Below, piece by piece: positions 52,931 to 63,789 of a stretch of DNA of 64,000 nucleotides (positions are counted from its first letter, which is position 1; each line of letters starts with the position of its first letter). The stretch spans positions 1,496,501-1,560,500 of the forward strand of contig NZ_CP044426.1 in the NCBI RefSeq assembly GCF_008824185.1, read 5' to 3'. Origin of the DNA: Paracoccus pantotrophus. Lineage in GTDB: Bacteria > Pseudomonadota > Alphaproteobacteria > Rhodobacterales > Rhodobacteraceae. A program made the position numbers and the translations under genes. The notes beneath the pieces were generated by a model that made no database searches, was not told the DNA's origin, and saw only the letters and a list, made by a program, of their open reading frames with translations.

Positions 52931-54772
52931 TCACTCGGCCTCAAGAAACCCGCCGGACTGCCGCGCCCAGAGGCCGGCATAGATGCCGCCGCGCGCCAGC
53001 AGCGCCTCATGCGTGCCCTGCTCGACGATGCGGCCCTGCTCCATCACCACCAGCCGGTCCATGCGCGCGATGGTCGACAGCCGATGCGCGATGGCGATCA
53101 CCGTCTTGCCTTGCATCAGCATGTCGAGCTGCGACTGGATCGCCGCCTCGACCTCGCTGTCCAGGGCGCTGGTCGCCTCGTCCAGCACCAGGATCGGCGC
53201 GTCCTTCAGCAGCACCCGCGCGATGGCGATGCGCTGGCGCTGGCCGCCCGACAGCTTGACCCCGCGTTCGCCGACATGGGCGTCAAGCCCGCGCCGGCCC
53301 TGCGAATCGGTCAGGCCGGCGATGAAATCCGCCTCGGCCAGTTCGGCGGCGCGCAGGATCTCGGCCTCGGACGCGTCCGGCCGGCCATAAGCGATATTGT
53401 CGCGGATCGAGCGGTGCAAGAGCGAGGTGTCCTGCGTCACCACGCCGATGGCGGCGCGCAGGCTTTCCTGCGTGACCTGCGCGATGTCTTGGCCGTCGAT
53501 CAGGATGCGGCCCGATTCCAGGTCGTGGAAGCGCAGCATCAGGTTCACCAGCGTCGACTTGCCCGCGCCCGAGCGCCCGACCAGCCCGATCCGCTCGCCC
53601 GGCGCGATGGCCAGGCTCAGGTCGTCCAGCACCGCGCCGCGGCCGGGCCGCGCCGCCTCGCCATAGCGGAAGGTGACGCGGTCGAACTCGACCCGCCCCT
53701 CGGGCACCGAAAGCGGGCGCGCACCGCGCGCATCCGTCACCATGCGCGGCAAGGACAGCGAGCCGATGCCGTCGCGCACCGTGCCGATATTCTCGAAGAG
53801 CCCGGCGAATTCCCACATGATCCAATGCGACATGTTGCCCAGCCGAAGCGCCAGCGGGATGGCCACGGCGACCGCGCCGACCTCGATCTTGCCGCCGACC
53901 CACAGCCACAGGCCCAGCACCGTGACCGAGAAGGTCAGGAGCGAGTTCAGCGTGGACAGCAGGATGTTCTGGATCGAGGCCAGCCGCATCTGCCCATGCA
54001 CCGTCTGCAGGAAACCGTCCATGCTTTCGCGGACATAGGCTTCCTCGCGCGATGAATGCGAGAACAGCTTGACCGTCGAGATGTTGGTATAGCTGTCCAC
54101 CACCCGGCCGGTCATCACCGCGCGGGCATCGGCCTGCGCCTCGCTGATGCGGCCGATGCGCGGGATCAGCCACCACAGCAGAAGCCCGTAGAGGATGCCC
54201 CAGCCGGCAAAGGGCAATGCCAGCCAGCCGTCGGTCGAGGCGGCCAGGATCAGCGCGCCGATGAAATAGACCCCGACATAGACCAGCACGTCCATGAACT
54301 TCATCGCCACTTCGCGCACCGCCAGTGCGGTCTGCATCAGCTTGGTGGCGATGCGGCCGGCGAACTCGTCCTGGAAATAGCTCATCGACTGGCGCAGCAG
54401 ATAGCGATGCGCCTGCCAGCGGATGCGCTGCGGGAAATTGCCCATCAGCGTCTGGTGCATCAAGAGCGAGAACAGCACCTGCAGCAGCGGCAGGCCGATC
54501 ACCAGGATCGCGCCCATCAGGATCAGCCGGTTGCCCTCGACCGCCCAGAAATTCTCGCGATCGGCGCCGGCCAGCCGGTTCACCAGCTCGCCCAGATAGC
54601 CGAACAGCACCACCTCGGCCACGGCGATCATCGCCGAGCAGGCGGCCATCGACAGCATGTAGCCCTCGGCCCCGCGCGAGAAATGCAGGATGAACCGCCA
54701 CAGCCCCTGCGGCGGCATGCGCGGCGGATCGGCGGGATAGGGATCAAGCCGGCGCTCGAACCAGCTGAACAT
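52931..54772 (-). CDS. ABC exporter, fused permease-ATPase
   Basis: Inner-membrane exporter half-transporter of 613 residues. Six helices span about residues 35-310, and the ATPase domain follows. Walker A is GRSGAGKST, the Q-loop is VVTQDTSLLH, the signature is KLSGGQRQRIAIARVLL, Walker B is ILVLDEATSALD and the switch is AHRLST. All catalytic residues are present. Substrate unknown; lipid or multidrug export is possible. The ATG at 54772 has GAGG six bases before it. It lies upstream of tRNA-Trp in a block of accessory genes inserted between tuf copy 2 and the secE region. Confidence 0.92.
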   Translation of the reverse strand: MFSWFERRLDPYPADPPRMPPQGLWRFILHFSRGAEGYMLSMAACSAMIAVAEVVLFGYLGELVNRLAGADRENFWAVEGNRLILMGAILVIGLPLLQVLFSLLMHQTLMGNFPQRIRWQAHRYLLRQSMSYFQDEFAGRIATKLMQTALAVREVAMKFMDVLVYVGVYFIGALILAASTDGWLALPFAGWGILYGLLLWWLIPRIGRISEAQADARAVMTGRVVDSYTNISTVKLFSHSSREEAYVRESMDGFLQTVHGQMRLASIQNILLSTLNSLLTFSVTVLGLWLWVGGKIEVGAVAVAIPLALRLGNMSHWIMWEFAGLFENIGTVRDGIGSLSLPRMVTDARGARPLSVPEGRVEFDRVTFRYGEAARPGRGAVLDDLSLAIAPGERIGLVGRSGAGKSTLVNLMLRFHDLESGRILIDGQDIAQVTQESLRAAIGVVTQDTSLLHRSIRDNIAYGRPDASEAEILRAAELAEADFIAGLTDSQGRRGLDAHVGERGVKLSGGQRQRIAIARVLLKDAPILVLDEATSALDSEVEAAIQSQLDMLMQGKTVIAIAHRLSTIARMDRLVVMEQGRIVEQGTHEALLARGGIYAGLWARQSGGFLEAE

Positions 54773-54829
54773 GACAGACCTCATTCGCATCAGTCCGGGC
54801 GCTTGCCCGGTTCGTTTCGTCGCGCCGCC

Positions 54830-55483
54830 TCAGGCGGCCAGTTCCTCAAGCGCCGCGACATCGGCACGGGCCAGCGCGGCGGTGGCGCGGGCGATCCGCG
54901 CCACGGGCCAGTGCCACCATTGCAACGCCATGAGCCGGGCGATGGTGGCATCGTCGAAGCGCAGCCTTATGACACGACCGGGATTGCCCGCGACCACCGC
55001 GTAATCCGGCACCACGCCCCCGACCACCGCGCCGGCGCCGATGATGACGCCGCTGCCGATCCGCGCGCCCGGCAGGATGGTGGCGCCGTCGCCGATCCAG
55101 ACATCGTGGCCGATCACCGTATCCGGCAAGCCGCTGATCTGGTCGATGTAATCGCCGACCCGCGCATGGTCGAAGATCGCGAAGGGATAGGTCGAGATCC
55201 CGGCCATCGGATGATTGGCCGAGGCGGTGACGATCCGCACCCGGTCGGCGATCTGGCAGAACCGCCCGATCACCAGCCGCTCGGGCGCGCCGGCATAGGT
55301 ATAGGGCGCCAGCCGCGCCGCCCAGTCGTCCGGCGGGTCGAAGCTGCTGGCATAGGTGAAATCGCCGATCTCGATATTCGGATGGTCGATCACCCGGTTC
55401 AGATGCACCAGCCCCCGGTTCAGAGTGCCGTCGGGAAAGCGCATGGGATGGGGCAAAGCCGCATCAAGGAAGTGGGCAGTCAT
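54830..55483 (-). CDS. CatB-like hexapeptide-repeat acetyltransferase
   Basis: Left-handed beta-helix acyltransferase of 217 residues. Hexapeptide turns are clear in TVIGHDVWIGDGATILPG followed by ARIGSGVIIGAGAVVGG. The candidate catalytic histidine is in TASANHPMAG, as in xenobiotic acetyltransferases that modify chloramphenicol or streptogramins. The family also acetylates sugars, so antibiotic resistance is not established. The ATG at 55483, after GAGGATTCCC, is preferred to a TTG five codons earlier. Confidence 0.85.
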   Translation of the reverse strand: MTAHFLDAALPHPMRFPDGTLNRGLVHLNRVIDHPNIEIGDFTYASSFDPPDDWAARLAPYTYAGAPERLVIGRFCQIADRVRIVTASANHPMAGISTYPFAIFDHARVGDYIDQISGLPDTVIGHDVWIGDGATILPGARIGSGVIIGAGAVVGGVVPDYAVVAGNPGRVIRLRFDDATIARLMALQWWHWPVARIARATAALARADVAALEELAA

Positions 55484-55621
55484 GGGAATCCTCTTCAATC
55501 CGTCCGTGAAAGGTCAGATTTGCGAGCTGTCCATGACACCGTTCTCCTCTGCTGCGGCAGGCACCATAGCGGGATTTCGCCGCCGAGGCAACCGGGCGGC
55601 AGTCGGGCCTGGATACGCTGG

Positions 55622-55684
55622 CGCCGGGGGGCTCCGCCCCCGCCCCTGCGGGGCTCCCCCGGAGTATTTGGAAAACGGAGAAAG
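55622..55684. repeat. GC-rich intergenic repeat (copy C, inverted)
   Basis: Contains GGGGG-CTCCG-CCCCC and the stem GCCCC (55642-55646) with GGGGC (55650-55654), then GGAGTATTTGGAAAACGGAG. Read on the minus strand this is a degenerate match to the copy A/B head. It lies in the 224-bp gap between the GFA and acetyltransferase genes, which otherwise shows nothing. Confidence 0.45.
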
Positions 55685-55707
55685 CGCATGCGGCGCGCGG
55701 CCTGCGG

Positions 55708-56121
55708 TCACAGGTGCCGGGTCTCGGGTGCGGGGTTCCACCAGGCGTCATGCGCGCCGTCGGCATAGAAGACCGGGGCGGCGATCAGCTCGGCCTCGGA
55801 CACATCGTCCAGCGCACTGACGCAGACCTGGACGAAGCGGCCGCCCATCTCTTCCAGGTTGCCCTCAGTCCACAGCCTCGTCCCGCAGCGGGCGCAGAAC
55901 ATATGGTGCATGTCCACACCGTCCTGCTGCCGGCGCGGGGTCTCGGCCAGCATCTCGGCGCCATGGGTGATGCGGAAGCGTTCCGGGTCGGGCAACCGCA
56001 TCTCCCAATAGCGCATCTTGCGGCAGAAGCTGCAATTGCAGCGCATGGTGCCTTGCGACAGGTCGCCCTCGGCCTCGAAGCGGACGGCGCCGCAGAAACA
56101 GGAGCCGTGATAGGCGGTCAT
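55708..56121 (-). CDS. GFA/CENP-V-fold zinc protein
   Basis: Protein of 137 residues of the glutathione-dependent formaldehyde-activating (GFA) domain family. Zinc-ligand cysteines are in GSCFCGAVRFEA, CNCSFCRK and FCARCGTRLW. The family is widely annotated as GFA, but few members have proven activity, so the reaction is uncertain. It overlaps the VOC gene upstream by four bases, and both follow the dienelactone hydrolase gene, suggesting one operon of small-molecule detoxification or catabolism. Confidence 0.85.
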   Translation of the reverse strand: MTAYHGSCFCGAVRFEAEGDLSQGTMRCNCSFCRKMRYWEMRLPDPERFRITHGAEMLAETPRRQQDGVDMHHMFCARCGTRLWTEGNLEEMGGRFVQVCVSALDDVSEAELIAAPVFYADGAHDAWWNPAPETRHL

Positions 56122-56510
56122 GCCGGCTCTCCGTGGTGGACGGCCTCGATATTGTTGCCGTCAGGGTCGAGCACGAAGGCGCCATAATAGCCGGGATGGT
56201 ATTCCGGCCGCAGCCCCGGCGCACCGTTGTCCTGCCCGCCCGCGGCCAGCGCGGCGGCATGAAAGGCGTCCACCGTCGCCCGGTCGGGCGCGGCAAAGGC
56301 GACATGAGTGCCCGGACCGGCAGACCGGCCGCTGCCGATCCAGAAGAACGGCTTGCCCTCGCGGCCATAGCCCAGATGCGCGCCATGGCCGCCGGTCATC
56401 TCTTCGGTCACCTCCATCAGCAGCCCGATGCCCAGCGGCACCAGCGCCCGGTCGTAGAAAGCGCGCGAGCGGGCCAGGTCCGAGACGGGAAATCCGATAT
56501 GGTCGATCAT
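56118..56510 (-). CDS. VOC-superfamily (glyoxalase/dioxygenase-like) protein
   Basis: Metal-binding enzyme-like protein of 130 residues. Residues 1-15 (MIDHIGFPVSDLARS) supply the first histidine ligand. Later HVAFAA gives the second histidine, and VLDPDGNNIEAVHH gives the glutamate with the DPDGN turn. The reaction (glyoxalase, dioxygenase or resistance protein) cannot be decided. The ATG at 56510 is the family start, and its stop overlaps the GFA gene by four bases. Confidence 0.87.
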   Translation of the reverse strand: MIDHIGFPVSDLARSRAFYDRALVPLGIGLLMEVTEEMTGGHGAHLGYGREGKPFFWIGSGRSAGPGTHVAFAAPDRATVDAFHAAALAAGGQDNGAPGLRPEYHPGYYGAFVLDPDGNNIEAVHHGEPA

Positions 56511-56561
56511 GCGAAATCTCCTTTCCCGGCAAGGATCGCCCCGTCCTGCTGACAATTCGCG

Positions 56562-57452
56562 TCAGGAGAGCTTTGCGGCGAAGAAATCCAGCGTCCGCTG
56601 CCAGGCCAGTTCCGCCGCCGCCTCGTCGTAGCGCGGCGTTGTGTCATTGTGGAAGCCGTGCTGGGTGCCGGGATAGAAAAAGGCCTGGTATTCCTTGCCA
56701 TGCTCCTTCAGCGCCGCCTCATAGGCCGGCCAGCCCTCGTTCACGCGCTCGTCGTGCTCGGCATAATGCAGCATCAGCGGCGCCTGGATCTGCGCCACTT
56801 CCTCGGGACGGGGCTGGCGGCCGTAGAAGGGTACCGAGGCGGCCAGTTCGGGATAGGCCACCGCCAGCGCGTTGCAGACCCCGCCGCCATAGCAGAAGCC
56901 GACCGCGCCGACCTTGCCGGTCGAATCGGCATGGTCGCGCAGGAATTCATGGGCGGCAAAGAAATCCTCCATCAGCTTCACCGGGTCGAGGCCGGCCTGC
57001 ATCTCGCGCCCCTGCTCGTCATTGCCGGGATAGCCGCCAAGCGGGCTCAACCCGTCCGGCCCGAAGGCCAGGTAGCCCGCCTTGCCCAGGCGACGCACGA
57101 CATCCTCGATATAGGGGTTCAGCCCGCGGTTCTCGTGCACCACCAGCACGGCGGGCAGCTTGCCCTGCGCCCCGGCCGGCCGCGCCATCAGCCCGCTGAT
57201 GCGGCCATTGCCCGCGGGGCTGTCATAGCTCACGGCCTGGGTCGCGATGGCGGGGTCGTCGGGCGGTACCTGCTGGGCCAGGGCGTAATTTGGCCGCAGC
57301 GCCTCGAAGATCGCCGCGGCGCTCATCCCGGCGGTGGCGAATTGCGCCGCCTGCACCATGAACTCCCGCTTGCCGATGCGCCCATGCACATAGCCGTCGA
57401 AGATCTCGAGGATGCGGGGATGGAAATCGGAAGCCTTCCTGCGTTCGGTCAT
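56562..57452 (-). CDS. Dienelactone-hydrolase-family protein
   Basis: Alpha/beta hydrolase of 296 residues. The nucleophile is the cysteine of GFCYGGG (about residue 185), the aspartate is in YAEHDERVN and the histidine is in GTQHGFH (about 263), the DLH triad. Residues 20-60 (GKREFMVQAAQF through ALAQQ) resemble a KR-type variant Tat signal, so export is possible but uncertain. The frame extends upstream into the tuf duplication, but the ATG at 57452 after GGGAGAGGACG is right. It lies just downstream of tuf copy 2 and ahead of the VOC and GFA genes. Confidence 0.88.
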   Translation of the reverse strand: MTERRKASDFHPRILEIFDGYVHGRIGKREFMVQAAQFATAGMSAAAIFEALRPNYALAQQVPPDDPAIATQAVSYDSPAGNGRISGLMARPAGAQGKLPAVLVVHENRGLNPYIEDVVRRLGKAGYLAFGPDGLSPLGGYPGNDEQGREMQAGLDPVKLMEDFFAAHEFLRDHADSTGKVGAVGFCYGGGVCNALAVAYPELAASVPFYGRQPRPEEVAQIQAPLMLHYAEHDERVNEGWPAYEAALKEHGKEYQAFFYPGTQHGFHNDTTPRYDEAAAELAWQRTLDFFAAKLS

Positions 57453-57495
57453 CGTCCTCTCCCTTTGCCTGCTGGCGCAAGGATAGCATGAAAAA

Positions 57496-58879
<1,384 letters not shown>

Positions 58880-58941
58880 CATGGCCTCCTATCGGGGGGG
58901 CCACCCGCGCGACAGCCCCCGTCGTGAAACATCCGCCGCGA

Positions 58942-58970
58942 CTTATAATCGTGCCGGGGAAAAATCAAGG
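58942..58970 (-). promoter_or_regulatory. Promoter of tuf copy 2
   Basis: On the minus strand, -10 TATAAG (58942-58947) has upstream CCTTGA (58965-58970) at 17 bp, or TTGATT (58963-58968) at 15 bp. The leader would be about 55 bases. The region 58880-59089 separates tuf from the divergent TerB-like gene, for which no clear promoter is seen. Confidence 0.6.
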
Positions 58971-59089
58971 GCGGCTGGGCCTTTGCCGCGGGGCCTGTGG
59001 CGGTGGAACCGGAGCCCGGCGAATACGTTGGAATTGTGCAAAGAAGGCTGCCCGGCCCGGCGGCCCCGCAACGCTTTCGGAGGAACGAG

Positions 59090-60013
59090 ATGAGCCTGAT
59101 GAAATCCCTCGCCCGCGTCGCGGCTGGCGTCATGCTGGCCAAGGGGATCGGAACCATGATGAAGAACGCCCAGAACCGGCCGCCATCGGGTGGCGGGCGC
59201 AGTTCGGGCGGGTTGCTCGACGAACTGTTCGGCAACAATACCGGGCAGGCCGGCGACCGCCGCAGCGGCTCGGGCGGGCTGGGCGACATGCTGGGCCAGG
59301 TGCTGGGCGGGCGCAGCGGCGGCGCCACCGTCGTGGGCGGCGGCGCGCCCTATGGCGGGCCGAACTCTTCCCGCCACACCGGCGCGGCCCAGGGCGGGCT
59401 GGGCGGGTTGCTCGACCAGTTGACCGGCGGGCGCGGCAGCACGGGATCGGGCGTGCTGGGCGGCGCGGCGGCGGGCGGCCTCGGCGGGGTGCTGGGCGAT
59501 CTGCTGGGCGGTCGCGGCGCGCAGCCGCAGGGCCATGCCCCTCAGGCCGGCGGCCTGGCGCAAAAGGACGCCCAGCCGCAGAACGACGCCAGTTTCGGCG
59601 AGCTTTTCAACGAGGCGCTGGCCAGCGGCGACGAGCCCACGACCGCCCCCACCCCGGAACAGAACGCCCTGGCCGGGCTGATGCTGAAGGCAATGATCCA
59701 AGCCGCGAAATCCGATGGCGAGATCGACGAGAACGAAAAGGCCAAGCTGATGGCCGAGTTCGGCGAACTGGACGACGAGGAACGCGCCTTCATCCGCGAG
59801 CAGATGACCGCCCCGGTCGATGCCGAGGCCCTGGCGCGCGAGGTGCCGCAGGGTTTCGGCCCGCAGGTCTATCTGATGTCGCTGATGGCGATCGAGTTCG
59901 ACAACCGCAAGGAGGCCGAATACCTGCACAGGCTGGCGCAGGGCCTCGGCCTCGACAAGGAGACGGTGAACGGCATCCACCAGAAGGTCGGGGTCATCAA
60001 CCTCTACGCCTGA
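59090..60013 (+). CDS. DUF533/TerB-like protein with a glycine-rich linker
   Basis: Protein of 307 residues. A short N-terminal hydrophobic segment (SLARVAAGVMLAKGIGTMM) is followed by a Gly/Ser-rich low-complexity region (about 30-165) with repeats of GGLGGLL and LGGRG type. The C-terminal alpha-helical TerB-like domain (about 195-307) has LKAMIQAAKSDGEIDENEKA, an acidic stretch like TerB metal-binding sites. E. coli YebE is in the same broad family; its function is unknown. GGAGG is five bases before the ATG at 59090. Its 3' end overlaps dinB convergently by 10 bases. Confidence 0.82.
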   Translation: MSLMKSLARVAAGVMLAKGIGTMMKNAQNRPPSGGGRSSGGLLDELFGNNTGQAGDRRSGSGGLGDMLGQVLGGRSGGATVVGGGAPYGGPNSSRHTGAAQGGLGGLLDQLTGGRGSTGSGVLGGAAAGGLGGVLGDLLGGRGAQPQGHAPQAGGLAQKDAQPQNDASFGELFNEALASGDEPTTAPTPEQNALAGLMLKAMIQAAKSDGEIDENEKAKLMAEFGELDDEERAFIREQMTAPVDAEALAREVPQGFGPQVYLMSLMAIEFDNRKEAEYLHRLAQGLGLDKETVNGIHQKVGVINLYA

Positions 60014-61098
60014 TCGAACAGGCCCAGCTGGCGCGGCGGCTCGTCCTGCCGCGCCTCCTCCAGCCCCGACAGCGTGATGCCCAGAAGCCGCACCCCATGC
60101 GGATCGGCAAAGACCGGCGCCAGAAGGTCGCGGGCCATCTCCAGCATCTCGTCGCGGCTTTCGACGGCGCGCGGCAGCGAGCGCGCGCGGGTGATCTGGC
60201 GGAAATCGCCGTATTTCACCTTCAGCGTCACCGTGCGGCCCCGACGCGCGGCGGATGCGGCATGGCGCCAGACCTTGTCGGCCAGCTCGGCCAGCGCCTC
60301 ATGCGCGGCGGCCAGATCGCGCAGGTCCTCGAAATAGGTATTCTCGGCGCCGATGCTCTTGCGGATGCGGTTGGGCTTGACCTCGCGCGTGTCGATGCCG
60401 CGGGCGATGTGCCAGTAATAGCTGCCCGACTTGCCAAAACGCGCGGTCAGGAACTCCAGGCTCTGCCGGGCCAGGTCGGCGCCGGTCAGGATGCCATGCG
60501 CCTGCATCCGCGCCGCCGTGGCCGGGCCGATGCCGTGAAAGCGGCCGATGGGCAGGCCTTGCACGAACGCTGCCCCGGCCTCGGGCGGGATCACGAACAG
60601 CCCGTCCGGCTTGCGCTGGTCCGAGGCCAGCTTGGCCAGGAACTTGTTGTAGCTGACCCCGGCCGAGGCGGTCAGCCCGGTCGCCTGCCGGATGCGCGCC
60701 CGGATCTCCTGCGCGATGCGGGTGGCGGTGCGGCCGGCCAGGTGATCGGTCAGGTCCAGATAGGCCTCGTCCAGCGACAGCGGCTCGACCAGCGGGGTGT
60801 ATTCGGCAAAGATCGCGCGGACCTGCTGGCTGACGGCGCGATAGACGTCGAAGCGCGGCTTCACGAAGACCAGTTCGGGGCAGAGCCGCATCGCCCGCAT
60901 CGAGGGCATGGCCGAGCGCACGCCATAGCGCCGCGCCTCGTAGCTGGCCGCCGCCACCACGCCGCGCTGGATGCCGCCCACCGCGACCGGCCGCCCGCGC
61001 AGCTCCGGGTTGTCGCGCTGCTCGACCGAGGCATAGAAGGCGTCCATGTCCACATGCACGATGCGGCGGACGCGCTCCCCGGCCGGCCCGGTCGTCAT
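60004..61098 (-). CDS. dinB: DNA polymerase IV
   Basis: Y-family translesion polymerase of 364 residues. Catalytic residues are in HVDMDAFYASVEQRD (about 15-29), and SLDEAYLDLT carries the metal-binding Asp-Glu pair. A helix-hairpin-helix appears in GIGPATAARMQAHGI. The end QLGLFDQA matches the beta-clamp-binding motif. The start at 61098 gives the usual N-terminus, and its ATG overlaps the ygfZ stop (ATGA). No LexA box was recognised; it is internal to an operon. Confidence 0.95.
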   Translation of the reverse strand: MTTGPAGERVRRIVHVDMDAFYASVEQRDNPELRGRPVAVGGIQRGVVAAASYEARRYGVRSAMPSMRAMRLCPELVFVKPRFDVYRAVSQQVRAIFAEYTPLVEPLSLDEAYLDLTDHLAGRTATRIAQEIRARIRQATGLTASAGVSYNKFLAKLASDQRKPDGLFVIPPEAGAAFVQGLPIGRFHGIGPATAARMQAHGILTGADLARQSLEFLTARFGKSGSYYWHIARGIDTREVKPNRIRKSIGAENTYFEDLRDLAAAHEALAELADKVWRHAASAARRGRTVTLKVKYGDFRQITRARSLPRAVESRDEMLEMARDLLAPVFADPHGVRLLGITLSGLEEARQDEPPRQLGLFDQA

Positions 61099-61811
61099 GG
61101 GATGATGCGGGCGTCCCCCGCCGTCAATCCCTCGCCCATGCGGTCGAAGCGCATATGGGCGATGGCGCGCCCGCCGGACTGGGTGAAAAGCGTGCCGGCC
61201 TCGCGCCCGTCCGCCATCAGGATCGGCGTGCCGACAGGGGCCGCGCCCTCGATCCCGACCGTCACCAGCCCCTTGCGCAATTCGGTCTTGTGCTTCATCC
61301 GCGCCGTGACCTCTTGCCCGACATAGCAGCCCTTGCGGAAATCGACGCCATGCAGGCGCTCGAACCCGGCTTCCAGGATGAAGGTCTCGTTCGGGATCAG
61401 CTCGACCAGGGTTTCGGGGATGCAATGTTCGACCCGGATGGCATCCCAGTCGGTGCCGTCATCCCCCTCGGCCCCGTAAAGCCGCCAGCCGAGCGCCTCA
61501 TGCCGCGGGTCCATGATCGCTCCCTCGGGCGCCAGCCCGGTGCCGCGGGCGACGGCCAGATCCGTCGGCTCGATCGCGACCTTCGAGCGCAGCCGATACA
61601 TCGACAGCCGCCGCATCAGGTCGTCCGCCATCCGCGCATCGACATCGACCAGCAGCCGCTCCTCCTCCGGTACGACCAGGAAATCGGCCAGGTACTTGCC
61701 CTGCGGCGTCAAGAGCGCCGCCCAAGCCGGGACCGGACCGACCTTGTTGGTCACCAGCCCTTGCAGGAAATCGACCCGATCCTCGCCCGAAACCGCCAGA
61801 ATGCGCCGCAT
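61095..61811 (-). CDS. ygfZ: Folate-binding protein YgfZ-like
   Basis: Protein of 238 residues involved in iron-sulfur cluster enzyme maturation. The diagnostic motif FRKGCYVGQEVTARMKHK (about 165-185) includes the KGCYxGQE core. The N-terminal folate-binding fold resembles the T-protein of glycine cleavage. The ATG at 61811 shares one base with the stop of the upstream ABC gene and follows a TTG codon. Its stop overlaps dinB. Confidence 0.9.
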   Translation of the reverse strand: MRRILAVSGEDRVDFLQGLVTNKVGPVPAWAALLTPQGKYLADFLVVPEEERLLVDVDARMADDLMRRLSMYRLRSKVAIEPTDLAVARGTGLAPEGAIMDPRHEALGWRLYGAEGDDGTDWDAIRVEHCIPETLVELIPNETFILEAGFERLHGVDFRKGCYVGQEVTARMKHKTELRKGLVTVGIEGAAPVGTPILMADGREAGTLFTQSGGRAIAHMRFDRMGEGLTAGDARIIP

Positions 61812-63548
61812 CAATCCTCTCCGAATTGCAACCGGACCAGCGCGGCATAGGCGCCGCCCCGGGCCATAAGCTGGTCATGGCTGCCCTCTTCGACAACCCG
61901 GCCGGCCTCGACCACCACGATCTTGTCGGCCTGCCGCACGGTCGAAAGCCGGTGCGCGATGACCAGCGTGGTGCGCCCGGCCGAAAGCTCGTCCAGCGCC
62001 TGCTGCACCACCCGCTCGCTTTGCGCGTCCAATGCGCTGGTCGCCTCGTCCAGAAGCAGGATCGGCGCGTTGCGCAGCACGGCGCGGGCGATGGCGACGC
62101 GCTGGCGCTGCCCCCCGACAGGGCCGAGCCGCGCGGGCCGGCCGGCGTGTCCAGCCCCAGGGGCAGCCCATCGGTGAAATCGGCGACATGGGCGGCCACG
62201 ACGGCGCGGCGCAGCGCCTCGTCATCCTGTGCGCCGCCCAGCAGGATGTTCTCGCGCAGCGTCTCGTCGAACAGCGCCGCATCCTGGCTGACGGTCGAGA
62301 ACTGGTCGCGCAACACCCCCAGGTCGAATTCGCGCAGGGGCACGCCGCCCAGGGTGATCTGCCCAGATTCTGGATCAACAAGCCGCGTCAACAGGTTGAA
62401 GACGGTGGATTTCCCTGCCCCGAGGGCCCGACCAGCGCGGTGGTCCTGCCCGCCTCGGCGGTGAAGGTCAGCCCGTTCAGCACCGGATGGTTGTCATAGG
62501 CCAGCCGCACGTCCCGGAAACGAATGGTGGTATCGGGAGGCGGCTCGCGCCGCAGCCCCGAGGTGATGGCGGGCCGCATGTCCAGCACGGCATAGATCCG
62601 CTCCAGGCTCGCCGCGGCGATCTGCCAGGTGCCGGTCAAGGCCCCCAGCCGGCGCAAGGGCTGGAAGGCCAGCGCCATGGCGGTAAAGAAGGACATGAAG
62701 TCGCCGACCGTTCGCTCGCCCCGCGTCACCTCGGCCCCGCCAAGCGCCAGCACGCCGATGAAGCCCAGGCCGGTCACGACATCGACCAGCGCCGGCACCG
62801 TGGCGCCGATGCCCGACATCTTGACCTCGGCCTGGCGGATGCGGGCGACGATCTGGGCAAAGCGGCCAGCCTGGTAATCCTCCATGCGGTTCAGCTTGAC
62901 GGCGTTGATGCCGTGCAGCACCTCGTCCAGCCGGGTGGCGCGCTGGCTGGCATTGACGCGGTTCTGCCGCATCTTGCGCCGGATATAGCGCTGCACCAGC
63001 AGCGTCGGCAGGATCAGAAGCGGCGCACCGACCAGCGCCGCCATGGTCCACCAGGGATCGACGGCCAGCGCCACCCCGAACAGCGACACCAGCGACACCA
63101 TGTCCCGTCCCGCCCCCGCGATGAAGGTGGACCACACCCCCTGCACCGCGACGGAATCGCCCTGCACCCGCTCGATCAGCGCGCCGGGCGGGTTCTGTTG
63201 GAAAAAGCCGCCGTCCAGCGTCATGATATGGCGCAAGAGATCGGTCTGCATGCTGGTCGAGACCGCCAGCGAGACCGAGGTCATCAGGCTGCGGTTGATG
63301 ACGAAGGTGGTGGCGCGGATCAGGAACAGCGCGAAGATCGCGCCGCCGACCCACCAGATCGCATCGGTATCGCCGCCAACGAAGACCCGGTCGAACAGCG
63401 GCTTCAGCATCCAGCTGAGCATGCCCAGGGTCGAGCCCTCGATGACCAGGAACAGCAGCGCCAGCAGGATGCGGCCCGAATAGGGCCGCAGATAGTCGCG
63501 CCACATGCGGGCGAACAGATTGGCCGTCCTGTGAATCCTGTCCGCCAT
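61811..63548 (-). pseudogene. MsbA-like ABC exporter with two frameshifts in C/G runs
   Basis: Reading across three frames gives one 579-residue MsbA-type exporter, the expected length. From the ATG at 63548 the six-helix domain runs normally to LVGPSG, where the frame breaks inside the Walker A motif. Adding one base to the C4 run at 62418-62421 restores GPSGAGKST. The frame breaks again in the signature LSGG, and one more base in the C6 run at 62111-62116 restores GGQRQRVAIARAVLRN through LQFGED. Both breaks are single-base losses in homopolymers. This suggests sequencing or assembly errors in an intact gene; a true pseudogene is the alternative. Its stop is coupled to ygfZ. Confidence 0.85.
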
Positions 63549-63734
63549 CGCGCCCCCGGAACCTCGGTTCGGCCCAAGGGATAAGGCGCAAGCCGCGCGG
63601 GGGCAACCCGCCGCCACGCTCTGCCCGCCACGTCCAGCCGACGGCATGCAGCGGCCCCGCGCTTCTTCGTTCCGCAAATACCCCTGCGACCGCGCAACCG
63701 ACCCGGGCTTCGCCGCCCGGCCCCGTGCGCCCCG

Positions 63735-63762
63735 TTGACCTTGCGCGGGGCCATCCTACCGA
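63735..63762 (+). promoter_or_regulatory. Candidate promoter of the class V aminotransferase gene
   Basis: TTGACC (63735-63740) and TACCGA (63757-63762) are 16 bp apart, about 27 bp before the ATG. The -10 is weak. It lies in the 241-bp divergent gap 63549-63789, which has no other gene. Confidence 0.35.
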
Positions 63763-63789
63763 TGGCGGGTCATCAGAAAGGCATCCTCC

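Noticed and set aside
62111..62421. Phase variation or programmed frameshifting in the MsbA-like gene
   Set aside because: The tracts are only C6 and C4, too short for usual slipped-strand switching, and two independent shifts would be needed; sequence error or simple mutation is more likely.
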